Shown here: positions 11,421-23,023 of the stretch, in pieces
Numbering within the stretch: the stretch's first letter is position 1
Layout: each line of letters opens with the position of its first letter
Assembly (NCBI GenBank): GCA_026419785.1
Contig: JAODTK010005616.1
Coordinates: 124,001-188,000, forward strand
Direction of reading: 5' to 3'
DNA from: Sclerodactyla briareus
Taxonomy: Eukaryota; Echinodermata; Holothuroidea; Dendrochirotida; Sclerodactylidae
DNA length: 64,000 nt
Position numbers and translations under genes: made by a program
Notes under the pieces: generated by a model
The model's database searches: none
Seen by the model: the letters and a program-made list of their open reading frames with translations, nothing else
Told to the model about the DNA's origin: nothing

Positions 11421-14267
11421 AATGTGGAAAGGTGAGTTATAACCGATACTCATTCATGAACCATATGGCTGGCTTCCCGAATTGATCGTCCTTCTCGGCC
11501 TCCTGACCAATTGAATCCAAATCATTTGATTGAGTTTCTCCATCTATTGTTCCACTTCACCCAGTTTGATAAATGGGGACTATGGGGACGTTGAGTACAA
11601 CCGGGGGAATGTCCAGATGCTGCCACTTTATTCAGGATATTGTTGGGAGTGCATACCAATTCGTATCATCCAAGTGATATCTGTAAAGCGCTGTGGGCAT
11701 GTCAGTGTCATGAGTAAACGCATGAGAATATACCCAGAAAATATCTATTAAAAGACAGTCTAGTTAAATGCAGCTTCCCTGAATCTTTCACGGAACGTTG
11801 ACCTGTTAAATAAAGAGTAAGATGAAAGGTGAGTAAATTTCGCATCAAGACTTGGATGAAACAGTACTTGCAATCACGCATTTCATTACGTACGGTGGCA
11901 TGTAGTGGCTAATAGCGTAACTGAGCAGTTAACGCCAACGGGGTCATGTACAAGATTTGCGTCAAAACTACACAGGTGGAAAGGACGACATCACCACCTC
12001 ACATCCCCAAATTTGGAGGTTCTAGCATGTTCCCTGTTTAAGATAGTCAATTTATTTTTGATAAATTTGAGGAATTCACGACCTCACGGAGGGAAAGATG
12101 CACGGCCGCCCTAGAAACCCTAAACAGTGAATGCTGCAGTTTTGCGCCAGGATAACTGAAAAACGAAATAATGTATTCACTTAGAAATGAATGAGGATTA
12201 TTCTTCCAGTCGTGAATGAATGTTTGTAGGTTTTACTCAGATCCAATCATTTTTGTATGGTACAAGAATTTTCGAAAGAACAATACTTTACATCAACTTT
12301 GGTAATGACAGGTTTGATCCTGTGGTTTTTCCCCCCGTGATGTCACAGGCCAATTTTGCAATATCGGATTGTGCCTTAACCATACACTTGAATCACTGGA
12401 ATATGGTCTAGGGTTCTGCGTCATAGTGTTATGAATGGAAAGTACCAAAAGTCAGTTATGTTTACATGACTTATCGATTGCTGTTTTTGGGTGTTGCAAG
12501 AAGTGTCACAGAAATGTTTTACCACTGGGGGTGAGAAACAATTACCCCCCTCAGGGCTTGATAACTCTGTAGACTGGCCATAAATATTTTTATGCCCACT
12601 CTCACAGCTAGTACCACACCTACCCACCTACCCCACCTACCAATGGCAATAGTGACTAGAAAACCACGACCCGGCCGTTGGGTCACAAGTTCGTTCTAAG
12701 GAATCTATCTAATATTTTTCACTGGAATAAGTAGACTATCGGAAGATTAAACACTATCGAGGGCCAGGCCATAGTACATGAGCTGGATACTGTCACCATG
12801 CACGGGGTATGAGGCCATGGCCCTTTGGTAGTACCTTTATGTGATGGGGGGAGGGGTGAGAGGGGTGTCATACTCACATGCACACTGCATTATATTAATT
12901 GCCTACGCCTCATTTGTCCCCGCTCTAGTGTCTTGTGCGACAAGACCTTTGGATGGTTTATCAAAGTTCTCTTGTATGACCTGACCTGAGCCTCCAGAAT
13001 TTGCATTATGATCCCCTCTGTTGGTAAGCTGATTCTTTTGTTCTCAGGTAGAACAATAGAATCGGCTTACATAAAATGGTGTACTCAGACCATGGGGAGT
13101 AATAAATTTGTGTGACTGATGCAACAATCGCCCCGAGAGAATGTGTCGTCCATTCCGAAATCCAAGTCTAATTGTTCAGTGCCTTTGCAGATGTCCCTAC
13201 CGGACTTTTGTTTTTTGTTGTACTTTTATAAAATGAATAATTTTTCAACAGAGCATCTAGAGAATGGAATTGTTCTGTTGTTGTAACACATTGCTGTGAA
13301 CTATGTACTCTCCCCCTAGTGGAGACCCTGGACGACCTTGGTCTCTTGCCCCCCTCCCCCACCCCACCCCACCCTCCATGTTGATGATACCAAGGTGCTT
13401 GGTTCAATATTGGAATAAAATTGAAACCGTATTCATTCCCCTAACCCACTCCCGTAACCGCCACCCAACTTTTTTGGCAACCTTTTTAAATATGAGTCGA
13501 TTGTACGGCCGGAAAGCCTGGAAATAGTTTCTGTTTCCATGCCAGCAGTAGCACAGCACTATTGCTCGTTCATTGTAGTGCTACAAGCCATACACCAACA
13601 ACGTGGTATTAAAACCAATCGCTCGAGCGCTCTCCTCGCCGTCAGCCGGCGATAACGATATTGTAGCCTGGGACTCGCGTAGACCTACGGTACTCAATTC
13701 CATAAATGCAGAATGGAGTGATGAACAATTTACCATACAACGATTAAATCATTAGTTTCAGCAATGATTTTATCCCGTTCACAATCAAATTCAAGGCCGT
13801 GTCTTGGCTCGGTATCCAGGCCTATCGAGACAATGGTTACGTGGTGGCATGCAGTATGTGGTCCCGACGCCTGTAATTACCCAAGCTCATTTGTTAGTTT
13901 AGCGTGTTATATTGTAATAGCGCCGATGCATAGCCCTCCAACTATTTACGTTACGGCTGAATGAACGATCGTTCTTGTGATTTTTCATTTATCGGGAGGG
14001 CGGTTGGGTAGAGGGGCGGATGACACTGCTTGTGGTAAATAGTCAAGACATTGTCTGCTTCAACCTTGTGCTGTTTTGGAAGTGTGTTTACATACACATG
14101 TCACTCCCTACAGAACCCCAAATCAATACGAGAAACAAACGAATACAAAGCAGCTGTAAAGTTATACGCTCGTAAGCGCCCATCCTGGAACTTTACAGCG
14201 CCCTGGGCCCGCTTAGCGGAATGAATAACGGTATGTGAAAATGTATTAATTATGATATCTGAATTAC
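11421..14267. other. Intron-like sequence, no recognised features
   Basis: Lies between two exons of the minus-strand gene. I see only short unsupported frames and a C-rich stretch near 13,350-13,380. The interval 14,080-14,220 contains words reminiscent of the composite-element tail but is too diverged to call. Confidence 0.4.
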
Positions 14268-14315
14268 CTCCTGCTCGTATTCTTTTTCTGTCATGTCAAT
14301 ATTATTGAGTTTCCC
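14268..14315 (-). CDS. Internal exon of the unidentified gene
   Basis: On the minus strand, a good acceptor (cttctcttttcag) precedes 48 nt coding GKLNNIDMTEKEYEQE in phase 0. A donor (GAG|gtaattc) follows. The neighbouring exons at 15,344-15,386 and 10,274-10,354 are phase-compatible. The peptide is acidic and helical. Strong splice signals on both sides of a clean 16-codon frame make this one of the better-supported coding calls in the window. Confidence 0.7.
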
Positions 14316-14524
14316 CTGAAAAGAGAAGGTAGAGAGAAATAAAAGAAACGATGTCAAAAGCTAGCCCGACGAAGGGGCTTTCGTAGTGATTTCATTGACT
14401 GGTCCTGCCTTTTTAAGGGTACCATTGTTGTCCTAACATGTTACAATATTCAACATACTCCAACCTCATACTTGGTATGGTAGTTCCCCATGATGAGAGA
14501 AGTCTCCCAAACCAATCCCTTTCC

Positions 14525-14650
14525 GGTGGAGTCAAGGTTGACATGTTCCCCGAGCCAAAAATTAGCCTAAAATCATCAAACCTTCCACATACCATCCATG
14601 TCGGTGGAGTCAAGTTAACATGTTCCGAGCCAAAATTAGCTCCAAATCAC
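14525..14650. repeat. Short tandem duplication (about 80-bp spacing)
   Basis: The words 'cggtggagtcaaggttgaca ... tgttccccgagccaaaaatt' near 14,525-14,570 recur as 'cggtggagtcaagttaaca ... tgttccgagccaaaatt' near 14,602-14,643. The copies differ mainly by single-base indels. It lies in the intron between the second and third exons of the minus-strand gene. Confidence 0.7.
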
Positions 14651-14704
14651 TACCCACAATTCACTCAATTTCACTCCCCATTCGGAACTCAAAACCTAAC
14701 CAAA

Positions 14705-14960
14705 GAGCTCCATGGTGGCTGTATCCTCAAACTGCACAAATGAACCAAGAACTTCAAATTATTTGTCATAGTTTGAGATCAATGAGTCAAGAAGGCAGTG
14801 TTCAAACAATTGCCTGATTGTCCCCTGTAACAACCCTTTGAACCTTGATCTTCATAAGACCACAGCTGTCTTAGAAGTCAATAAACATTGCTACTTTATA
14901 GTTCGGTCCCACATCCATACGAGAAAACAATTGAGAGAGACAAGGCGTGTGATCTGTCCC
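14705..14960. repeat. Short copy of the composite repeat family
   Basis: Starts with 'gagctccatggtggctgtat', then 'ctgcacaaatg' and 'gttcaaacaattg', as in the 11.2-kb and 31.65-kb copies. It then passes directly into 'tgaaccttgatcttcataag' and 'ggtcccacatccatacgag', which match the tail of the large element at 18.85-19.13 kb. It appears to be the 5' block joined to the tail with the about 150-bp monomers missing. Confidence 0.55.
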
Positions 14961-15343
14961 AAGTGTCTCGCCCGCTTGGCAATCAAGTGGTTCTCTTCTA
15001 ACCATTAGAATGAAGCAATTGATACCTAACTAACATTCGAATTGAAGATGCAGTTTTTAACAACTCTGAGTGAGAATTCCCACCCATTTGGAAATGCCAA
15101 TCGTAAAAATTTGTGTTAATCTGGTCCACCTAATTAGCATATTTTATGCTGAAATCTAGTCAGTTCATGAACATGCCATATTGATTATATGCCAAAGTCA
15201 ACCACATCATTATAGCTCGTATGCTGTATTAACCAATTTCACTTTCCATTTCTGATTTTCAATCCTATTAATTTTTTCAAGGAGGGGTGGATAGGCAAAT
15301 GCTTTCTAATTAATACTCTATTCTCCTGATGTTCAATACTTAC
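14961..15343. other. Intron-like sequence
   Basis: AT-rich sequence between exons of the minus-strand gene. No element or reading frame of note. Confidence 0.4.
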
Positions 15344-15386
15344 TTTACTGGCCTTTTCTAGGGTCTTTTTTGTATTATCCCAGAGC
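15344..15386 (-). CDS. Internal exon of the unidentified gene
   Basis: On the minus strand, an acceptor (gtctcttag) precedes 43 nt. One base completes a split codon, then 14 codons read LWDNTKKTLEKASK, and a strong donor follows (AAA|gtaagt). The exon leaves phase 0, which matches the next exon at 14,315. Its upstream phase (two bases donated by the previous exon) matches the candidate exon at 19,334-19,379. Lysine-rich and helical. Short exons are easy to mis-call singly; the support is the shared frame across the series. Confidence 0.6.
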
Positions 15387-16285
15387 CTAAGAGACTACTC
15401 TAAATTGACTTTTACTCTAATTTGGAAAATCTGGAGGCTACCCCACACTTGTCTGTCCATGCTCCACAACAACATTTGCAGTTACTGCTGCATCTGCAAT
15501 AATCTTTGCATTCTGTTTGTGTTCTTCTTAGATTTGCATTTATTCAGAACGTTGTAATATTCATATAAGCATAAATTCCGATCTAAATCACCATATAAGT
15601 GTTCACAATATTGCACATTTTAGGGTGGGGTCATCTCCTTCATGGATTTGCCTAATCTCAATTCATCTCCCTTCCACTTTTACACCCATGTCCGTCCTAA
15701 AAAAACTACATTCTCTCAGATGACCCACTAAGGCTGCAGTATGCCAAGGGAAGTTGTAAACTCCGTTTACTCAACCAGACTCCTTCAGTGGGCTACCAAG
15801 CAAATCCCCAAGGGCTATTGGTTTATAGACATCGAGGGTGCATGGTTTTATTAATTCTGACATGTCTCCAAACATGGTAATTCGAGGTCAAAACAGTAAT
15901 TGAAAATTGAGTGGACTGTTGAATGGAGTTGCATAAAACTGCATTTTTGGGGCATATGTAGTGTGGTGGGGGGAAAATTAATGGGAGGCGGGAGGGTTGC
16001 AGGCTAAGAGGAAAGTTAAAGTAACCCAGTATGGGGAAATAGGAAGTAATCAAGATTCGATTTTATGGGGTTAAGAGTGGAATTTCGGTTTTTTCAACAT
16101 TTGTAATTTGGGGTGAGGAAATCAGTGATGAATAGGGGGGGTGTTGATTGGGGAGGTTGGCAGCGCTGAATGGTGGTAACACCCCGTTAGGGGAAATAAA
16201 GAGATACAGGAGGAAATCTGAATTTGGAATTCCAAATTTGGGGGGGTTGTAGCTCCATGACCGAACTATTAGCATTGACCCGTGC
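15387..16285. other. Intron-like sequence
   Basis: No bounded repeat or gene recognised. The 15.8-16.28 kb part is purine-rich on the plus strand and open in two minus-strand frames without known motifs. Confidence 0.4.
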
Positions 16286-16289
16286 GTCC

Positions 16290-17345
16290 AAAATATGTCA
16301 GCCTTGATGACCCCTCATTGCTATGCAGATGATACCCAACGGTACACTGTCACGAACAACAATGTTGAATACATGGGACGACACGGCCAAGAAAGAAAAT
16401 ACAGACATGTAGGACTGACATTAGCCAATGGATTGCAGGCAATAAGTTGCTGCTCAACAGAAAAAAAAACCAGGCTGATCGTTTTCCAACCACCCCACGC
16501 GATCATCCGACGCCCATCATGGCAGGAAACGTCAGTGTGACCACCACCAACTATGCCATGTTGACAATAGTGAAAAACCTGGGAGTGTACATCGATAGCT
16601 CATTTACAAGAAGAGGCAGTTATACTCTGTTGAAAATCGTGCAAAATATTCTATTCCGTAACATCGGCTGGCTGCATTACAAAAAATCATCTATCGAAAA
16701 GCCTGCAAGACACCTCTCCATTCGCTTTGTAACCATCTCGAATGGATTATCGTAATTCTATCCTGCATGACTACCCTCAAAGTACATCGACCGAATACGA
16801 GGGTACAGAAAACACCCGCGCACGGTGTTACACTGGTCAAAGAAGCATGAACACATCACTCACATTCTTGTCTGATATTGACACACCCCGAGACACGCGG
16901 ACCACCAAATATGGCGAGAGGAGAAACTTCAGCAAGCTGAGCTGAACTGTGGAACAGTCTCCCAGTCTCCATTCGGCAAATGCAGCAACCATCAACACTG
17001 TCCACTACTAAGAGTCAAAACTCATCTTTTGAAACGTGCCTACTTTGAAGCTATACATGAATTCCTTATATATTCTAGACTTTCAATCTACGTTTATTTT
17101 TGTATCATCATGCATTTTTATTCTACTTTGTTGGCATTTTAACGTTTTGGTTGTACAGGGTTCTAACTTGCATGTGAATTTAGTCGGGTGAAGTTTGGAT
17201 AAACTATATTTTTGTATATTTTTAGATATATTTTAGGTGAGCACATTATTTGAAATTCCATACATTTTCTATTGTTCTCCTGTAAAGCGCTTGAGAAATT
17301 TTATTGGATTCAGGCGCATTATAAAAATTATTATGTATTATTATT
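16290..17345 (+). mobile_element. LINE 3' end (RT C-terminus and tail), decayed
   Basis: The reverse-transcriptase catalytic box is seen as HCYADDTQRY (YADD at 16,322-16,333). After it come a degenerate KTRLIVF (expected KTELIVF), KNLGVYIDSSFT (NLGV box), then fragments of the connection region and a C-terminal YGERRNFS / LWNSLP-like block in shifted frames to about 17,050. An AT-rich 3' UTR and a tail 'tgtaaagcgcttgag ... gcgcattataaaaattatta' ending in TTATTATTAT repeats (17,283-17,345) follow. Boxes and tail fit the CR1/L2/jockey group of non-LTR elements. The endonuclease and the 5' part are missing and the frame is broken several times. It sits in an intron of the minus-strand gene, in the opposite orientation. 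Confidence 0.85.
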
Positions 17346-17359
17346 ATGATTATTTGATT

Positions 17360-19215
17360 GATTTAACATGATGGGCCTAGGACCAAACATTGGACCTTAA
17401 GCCAGAAGTTCTAACAACACTGATGGACACTAACCAAGGAGCATTACCTATAAGAAAATCAATTGGAACTTGAGATGCCTTCACGTACGATGTGGTTTAA
17501 TTCTATGGATCCAAGTGGAACTTGGATCACAAGTTCCTGAGCACCCCCAAGGTTCGACTTTTAGAACATCATCGGTACAGAATGTCAGTTACGCTGTGCA
17601 CCAAACTTGAAGAGGAGAAAGCATTGACGTGATCACCATGATGGGGCTATCAGGCCCCATGGCGCCTTGGGTCCCAACCCAAATCCCTAGGCACCATGAA
17701 GGTATGGCTAATTAGCGGTCCTTCTGACGAACATTGGCACGTGAACTAGATTTTGTAGGAAATACTATATTGGCCAGTATTTCATAGATGGGCCCTAGGG
17801 CCCCAAACTGGGCCTGGGCCCTAAATTCCTGGACGACAAAAAGGGCCTCACTGAAGGACATTCAGGTAACGTTGCAGAAGACCAATTGAAGCTGTGGGGA
17901 GGAAGATGGCATTTCGACACATTGTGTGAAAATTCATAAAAGGGGCCCGAGGGCCCGAGTCAGACCTTGGAACAGAACAATCCTCAACACCCCAAAAAAG
18001 TATGTCTATCAGCCAGAATATGAACGAACATCAGCACTGTTGCAACTGAATTTTAAGGAGATACAAGATTTTGCAGTATTTCATGTATTGGGCCTGGGGC
18101 CCAAACGGGGCCCGGGACACAAAGTTCCCGATGGCTGTCTTACCAAGGACCATTACATGTCAACTTACTTAAAAGAAAATCAATTGAAGCTTGTAGGAGA
18201 GATGCATTCAAGTACCATTGTCGTAACTTCATGAAATGGGCCGACGGCCCAAGTGGGACCGTAGGTACCAAAAACTTCTGTACAACCCAAAGGTACAGCT
18301 GTCCGACCATCATTAACTGACTGAATGCGCACTGTGCCAATTAAAATTTGGGGAGGACCGCGGAAAAGGAAGAAGCATTATGAGAAATTCCACATGATGG
18401 CCCCAGGGCCCCACACGGGGCCTAGGACATAATTCCCTGGGACACTCTAAAAGCTATAGGCTATTGACCACCATTACGACTGCACATCAGCACGGTTGCC
18501 TGCACAAATTTGTAGTGGGAGATACAGATTTTATGGTATTTCATATAATGGGTCTTGGCCGAAACACCCCCGGATAGGAGCCCTCTACCCAAGGACCATC
18601 CATGTAACCTAGAAGAACATCAAATGAATTATTGTGGGAGGGAGATGCATTTCAAGTACTATGGTGTGAAATTCATTAAAATGGGCCCTTGGGACCAAGG
18701 GGGACATTGGACCAAAAAAATCCTGAACACCCCAAAGGTACGCTGTTAAGACCAATCATAATGACCCGAACATCAGGCACTGTTGCACAAAAATTTGTCG
18801 GAGGAGATCCATTTTGAAATTTTACACATAATGGCCTAATTGACCCCTTGATCTGGCTTTGACCTTGACCTTCACAAGGTCAAACATGTCCCAAGGGGCA
18901 ATGACAAAATTGTGTCAGTTTGGTCGACATCCATCACAGAATGAATGGTTTGGTGCCAAAAAGGCACATCAGCACTGCACCAAAATTTGGAGGAGATTAA
19001 TTTTAGAACTTTTACACATATGGCCTGTATACTGCCCCTTCAATGACCTTGACCTTCACAAAGCAAACATGTCCCATGGGTCAATAAAAAGTGTGTCCAA
19101 TAGTTTGGTCCTTCCAAATCCATACAGACAGACCAGACAGCCGACAGATAGATGTTTTTAGAGTGACATGCAGATTCATAGCTCCAACCCGCATAGGGGG
19201 GGATGGTGAGTAACA
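17360..19215. repeat. Composite satellite element, copy 1 (ABC higher-order monomers)
   Basis: Palindromic cores such as gggccctagggcccc recur every 138-156 bp near 17,638, 17,787, 17,935, 18,088, 18,235, 18,390, 18,546, 18,680 and 18,828. The leader before each core falls into types: A (agaagcatt...acatgatggg), B (acaagattttgcagtatttcat), C (gagatgcatttcaagtacc...) and a terminal D (attttgaaatttttacacat). From 18,390 the order is A-B-C-D. The tail holds TGACCTTGACCTTCACAA words, 'cagacagaccagacag' and 'atgcagattcatagctcca'. A second copy is at 31.6-34.35 kb. No coding capacity. The layout recalls Helitron-like elements with central tandem repeats, but that class is only inferred. Confidence 0.8.
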
Positions 19216-19333
19216 AAACACAATGGGTTTCTGTAGTCCACATAAAAAGAACGGTTAATTGCTGCCATTAATGAGGAGGGAAGGGTGGCTGAAAGGATTT
19301 CAGTAGACTGGTACCCATTCCGACACACCTCAC

Positions 19334-19379
19334 CTGTTCTGATAGCCGTACAGGAAAACGGGTATTTTTTTTTGTGCCA
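19334..19379 (-). CDS. Candidate upstream exon of the unidentified gene
   Basis: On the minus strand, 46 nt lie between a modest acceptor (tctgatgttag) and a good donor (CAG|gtgagg). In the frame that leaves two bases for the next exon, it reads AQKKIPVFLYGYQN and the split codon completes as R. That phase is exactly what the 15,344-15,386 exon requires. The acceptor's pyrimidine tract is poor and the exon contains an A9 run that could hide an indel, so this is the weakest of the four exons. The start of the gene was not found and may lie further upstream, within or beyond the NLR region. Confidence 0.4.
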
Positions 19380-20579
19380 CTAACATCAGATGTACCCAGC
19401 AATACTAAATAAATAACTTGCAATCCCCAAGATTGAGCAGAGTGGCCGTCTCCTAGATAGATGCCTCATTCTCACCAATTATATAACATCTTTATATATT
19501 AAACAAAATTCCAATAGTTTTCCAACTGCAATTCCCAGTCAGTGTAAAGTCAAGCTTGTGTTACAGGACAAGCAGATTCCCCATTTTATCTGCGCGAGGA
19601 ATAAAAAAAAAAGGTCAGAAAAAATAAAATAAAAATATCCTGGTGTTCCAGGACAAGCAGCGTCCCACATTTTACAGTCAAAAAAAAAAAGGAAGAAGAG
19701 CCAGAAGCTTTTATATTTATCCTTCAGAGCAATGATATTGTGGTGCTCTGAAATCTATAGGCATCCCCTGCACGCCATAAGGGACCATCAAAGGTTGGCA
19801 GTCTTTTAGAGAGTTATTGTTCACACAGTCCCAGTAATTTTGAGTGGCAGCACTTATTTCCCTTCCTCTGTTGGCACATAATGTTATTTACCACACAACA
19901 AACATTCTCTTTAATCCTTTGGACCCCCCCCCCTCCCCCGCCCAGCTAAACTTCGAAACCTTGTGCTCTTTTCTGAATACCCTTTGACCATAAATCCCCG
20001 ACCTGGAGCTTGTGGCAGGAGAAAATCAAAAACTTCTTCCTTAGAATGGATACAGGCCCGTTGGTGGAGCAAGGCACAAACGTGGAACAATTATCCACGG
20101 TTAGCTTTTGTCAAATCCCCAAAGTCGAAAAGATAATGACAAATCAAGAAACTGCTTGCAGATACAAGAACTACTGGATATTGATTTTTGATTTCAGTGC
20201 AAGCGGATCCAGTGGTTGTGGTCAGAAGGGGAGCAAGCACCAGTAAAACACTGCAAAAGAGAAGAGTGATGCATGATGATAAAAACAACAATTGTGTTTC
20301 TATAGCAAGTTTATCACATTTTGAGTGTTCGAAGTGCTCTACAGATATGAAATACAACCACAGAGGAAAGCAAGTGAAACCATATGATAGTAGATAAATA
20401 TTAACCCATGAGAGGAAACATTAAACAAATATATGGAAGAGATACAATAAGCTGTGGGAATGAAACAAGAAATGAGAGCCGGAAATTTTGTGGAAAGATT
20501 TAAATACGGTATAATTTTTAACATGATAAGCAACTCTGGAATAATGCCATTTCAACGCATTTCAGCGTTTTAAAATGTA
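19380..20579. other. Non-coding, with a LINE/SINE tail fragment
   Basis: A-rich runs occur near 19,602-19,690. A minus-strand LINE/SINE-type tail fragment is visible as the complement of about 20,290-20,345 ('tgtagagcacttcgaacact', then a degenerate 'gctatag'). Open frames near 20.0-20.4 kb have no known domain. Confidence 0.4.
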
Positions 20580-20992
20580 AGGACTGACAAAGGAACAAAC
20601 AAAAACTGGTGGGACACTCCACAACGTGGCTCGGGCCCAAATACTGGAAAGTCCTGCCACCAGAGCTCCAAACATGCCAAAACCATTAATTGTGTTTGTT
20701 GATTGTTCGGAGCCCATGGAAGCCTAAGGACTTTTCCGTAGTGCGTGGGACAAGGTAGGTCTCCTGGCAGATGTTCCACGCACTCACATGTAGAAGTCGG
20801 TACCCTGTGAGGTGACATGTGAAGCGCGTTGACCCCGGGAGACACGATAAGTGATTACTGAAATGGTGCGTTTGGAGCGAACAAGCCAAAATGCATGCTA
20901 TCAGACTGGTACGGGCGAGACAATTCACTAATGATCAGGGGTGATATCCGTGAATCGCTTGAGCCTGTGAAAAAGCGCTATATATGCTTCGT
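20580..20992 (+). mobile_element. Probable LINE C-terminal and tail fragment
   Basis: One frame near 20,610-20,680 gives GPKYWKVLPPELQT, resembling the 'APKLWNSLPxxIR' block at the C-terminus of many CR1/L2-type RTs. At 20,932-20,990 comes 'atgatcaggggtgatatccg', then 'gtgaaaaagcgctatatatg', closely matching the tail of the 42-43 kb LINE (atgatcaggtgtaatatctg ... gtgaaaagcgctatatagaa). The tail match is the stronger part; the coding block is degenerate. Confidence 0.5.
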
Positions 20993-23023
20993 TCTTCAAA
21001 CCCGATAAAACGTACATACAAATTCACAACTGGTCAAATGCGTTCTTTCGACAACAACACTTTTCCAATACATCGGGCTGTTTGCGGCCTATCGAAACTC
21101 CACTGTATAAATGCATGCAATGGGGTAGTGGTTACGCAGAAAGCCCTCGCTTTTCGACTTTGAGACTCTGCACTAATTTGACTGAAAGTTGCTCCATACG
21201 TAATATTTTTCATTCAATTGCATGAATTCATGTCCCTAATCCTCTCTTCTAAATTATTACATGAATCAACCTATTCATCTATGAAACATTTTGAATGACT
21301 CTTCTCGATTTCTGAATTGAGAGTATCGAACCGTCGCCATTTCGAAATACGTCGGGAAGTGGCAGTTCATCTGATAATTCCCAAGTCACCACTTAAAGTC
21401 ACCACTTGTGTACCGAAAGAATGCGTTTACTTTATCTCATATATACGGTATATACCAGTTCGAAAAGAACGCACCAATAAGCACTGTATTATTATTATAT
21501 TATTATATCCCCGGGAGTACTCTGTTTGGGGATTTGAATTAGACTATCGTACTTACTCCAAGAATAGCCAACACTTACTCGGCCAAGAATATCTATACTT
21601 ACTCCAAGAAATCTATACTTCTCCAAGAATATCTTACTTACTCCAAGCATATCTTACTACTCCAAGAATATCTATACTTACTACTCCAATACTTCAATTT
21701 TTCTCGGTAGGCAGGCATATTTGGGAGCCGATCCATTCCCGCCTTCTTGCTCCGCTCCCCCTCCCCCTCGTCCTTACCCAATGACTATCTGCCGGACCGT
21801 CGTGAGCCGTGGTAGCGTTATTTCAGTGTTGAGCTCGATATCGCCTGTGAGCTGATCTGCTGTACGAAGGTCTCTAATCATCCAGACACGGTAACGGGTA
21901 TCTAATAAGTAATAAAGAGATTGAGATACGTATATTTAATAAATTCTTGATATGAACATGAGAAAATACTTGCGATATTCCTATAAACTGCGTTCGGTAA
22001 AATTATTATGGCTCCAAATTGTAGTTAGGCGCGGAGAGTCTACAAAGGGTTATATGGATTGTTTGGTCATTCATTTTGTTTAGTTTTCAGCATTGTTTCA
22101 GTTGCAATTACATGGCTTTGCTATGACCGTTTTTTGATGATCATTCATCTCTGTATATGATAGTATGGAAACTTTCATTATGAATTTTCTTGGGCTAATT
22201 GTGGCATATTATCACAATCCCGAATCCGACATACTAAATAAACCGTAGCAACTTCAAAAAGTTTTGTAAATTTTGAATCCATCCTAATACTAGGCCCATT
22301 TTTTTTTTGTTACTAAATCCAAGTTTTAAATAAGGTACTCGGGACTTGACTCCGGACTCGGAGAGACGACTCGTCTTGGACTCAAGACTCGGATTGGCTG
22401 GACTTGACTGAAGAGGAGGGGGGGGAGCCTCGTATTAAAACACTGCAGGTGTCTTTAGTGGGAATTGCATCCCTCGTGCCCTAGCACGTGAGTCAGTCCT
22501 CTACTGACAAGCCACACTTCATTCCCAATCTGGTTCATCGTCCATTTATTTTCAATAAACTGAGAACAATGAAACAGGAGCCCTCCAAACTTTTTTTGTA
22601 TCATGACTACCTTTTTCATCACCTATACACAAAAATCCTGGTACATCGCTATTGTACTGACTGTTTAAGAACACCCCTATACCCATCAGAGTTACTGAGC
22701 AATTTTTCGTCAACCTGAAGCTTTTCTTGAGGATATTGTCCCTGTCTTCCATCTCGTCTTGTTTTTTTTTTTTCTTAACATTTGCGAACAGGTGCGATTT
22801 TTTTTTTCTAGGTAATTTTAATTGGAGATTACTTCTAGTAATTCTGTCGTGGGATGTTGTCTTCTTTTTATGAATACTAGAATACCTAACACTCAATTTT
22901 AATACGTCCTAACAACCACCTACCGATGTCTATCTGTCCGTCTGTCTATCTAATCTGTCAGTCTAGCAATTCTATCTGATTACCATCCAACCCCCAACGA
23001 CTCCCCTTCCCCTCTTCACCTAC
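20993..23023. other. Non-coding, with a short tandem repeat
   Basis: Contains the short tandem repeat at 21,555-21,690 and TCTG/TCTA simple repeat near 22,925-22,980. This is where leucine-rich repeats of the NLR-like gene could lie on the minus strand beyond the donor at 23,022-23,023, but none were recognised. Confidence 0.4.
21555..21690. repeat. Short tandem repeat, about 20-bp unit
   Basis: A variable unit close to 'ccaagaatatctatacttact' repeats about six times with indels. The 155-codon open frame spanning it (21,317-21,784) owes part of its length to the repeat and is not considered a gene. Confidence 0.75.

Noticed and set aside
20190-20290. Possible plus-strand terminal exon after 'ttgatttcag'
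   Set aside because: One frame gives 23 codons to a stop, but there is no upstream exon in phase and a LINE/SINE tail begins just downstream.
21317-21784. 155-codon open frame
   Set aside because: It is lengthened by a short tandem repeat and has tyrosine/serine-rich low-complexity content.
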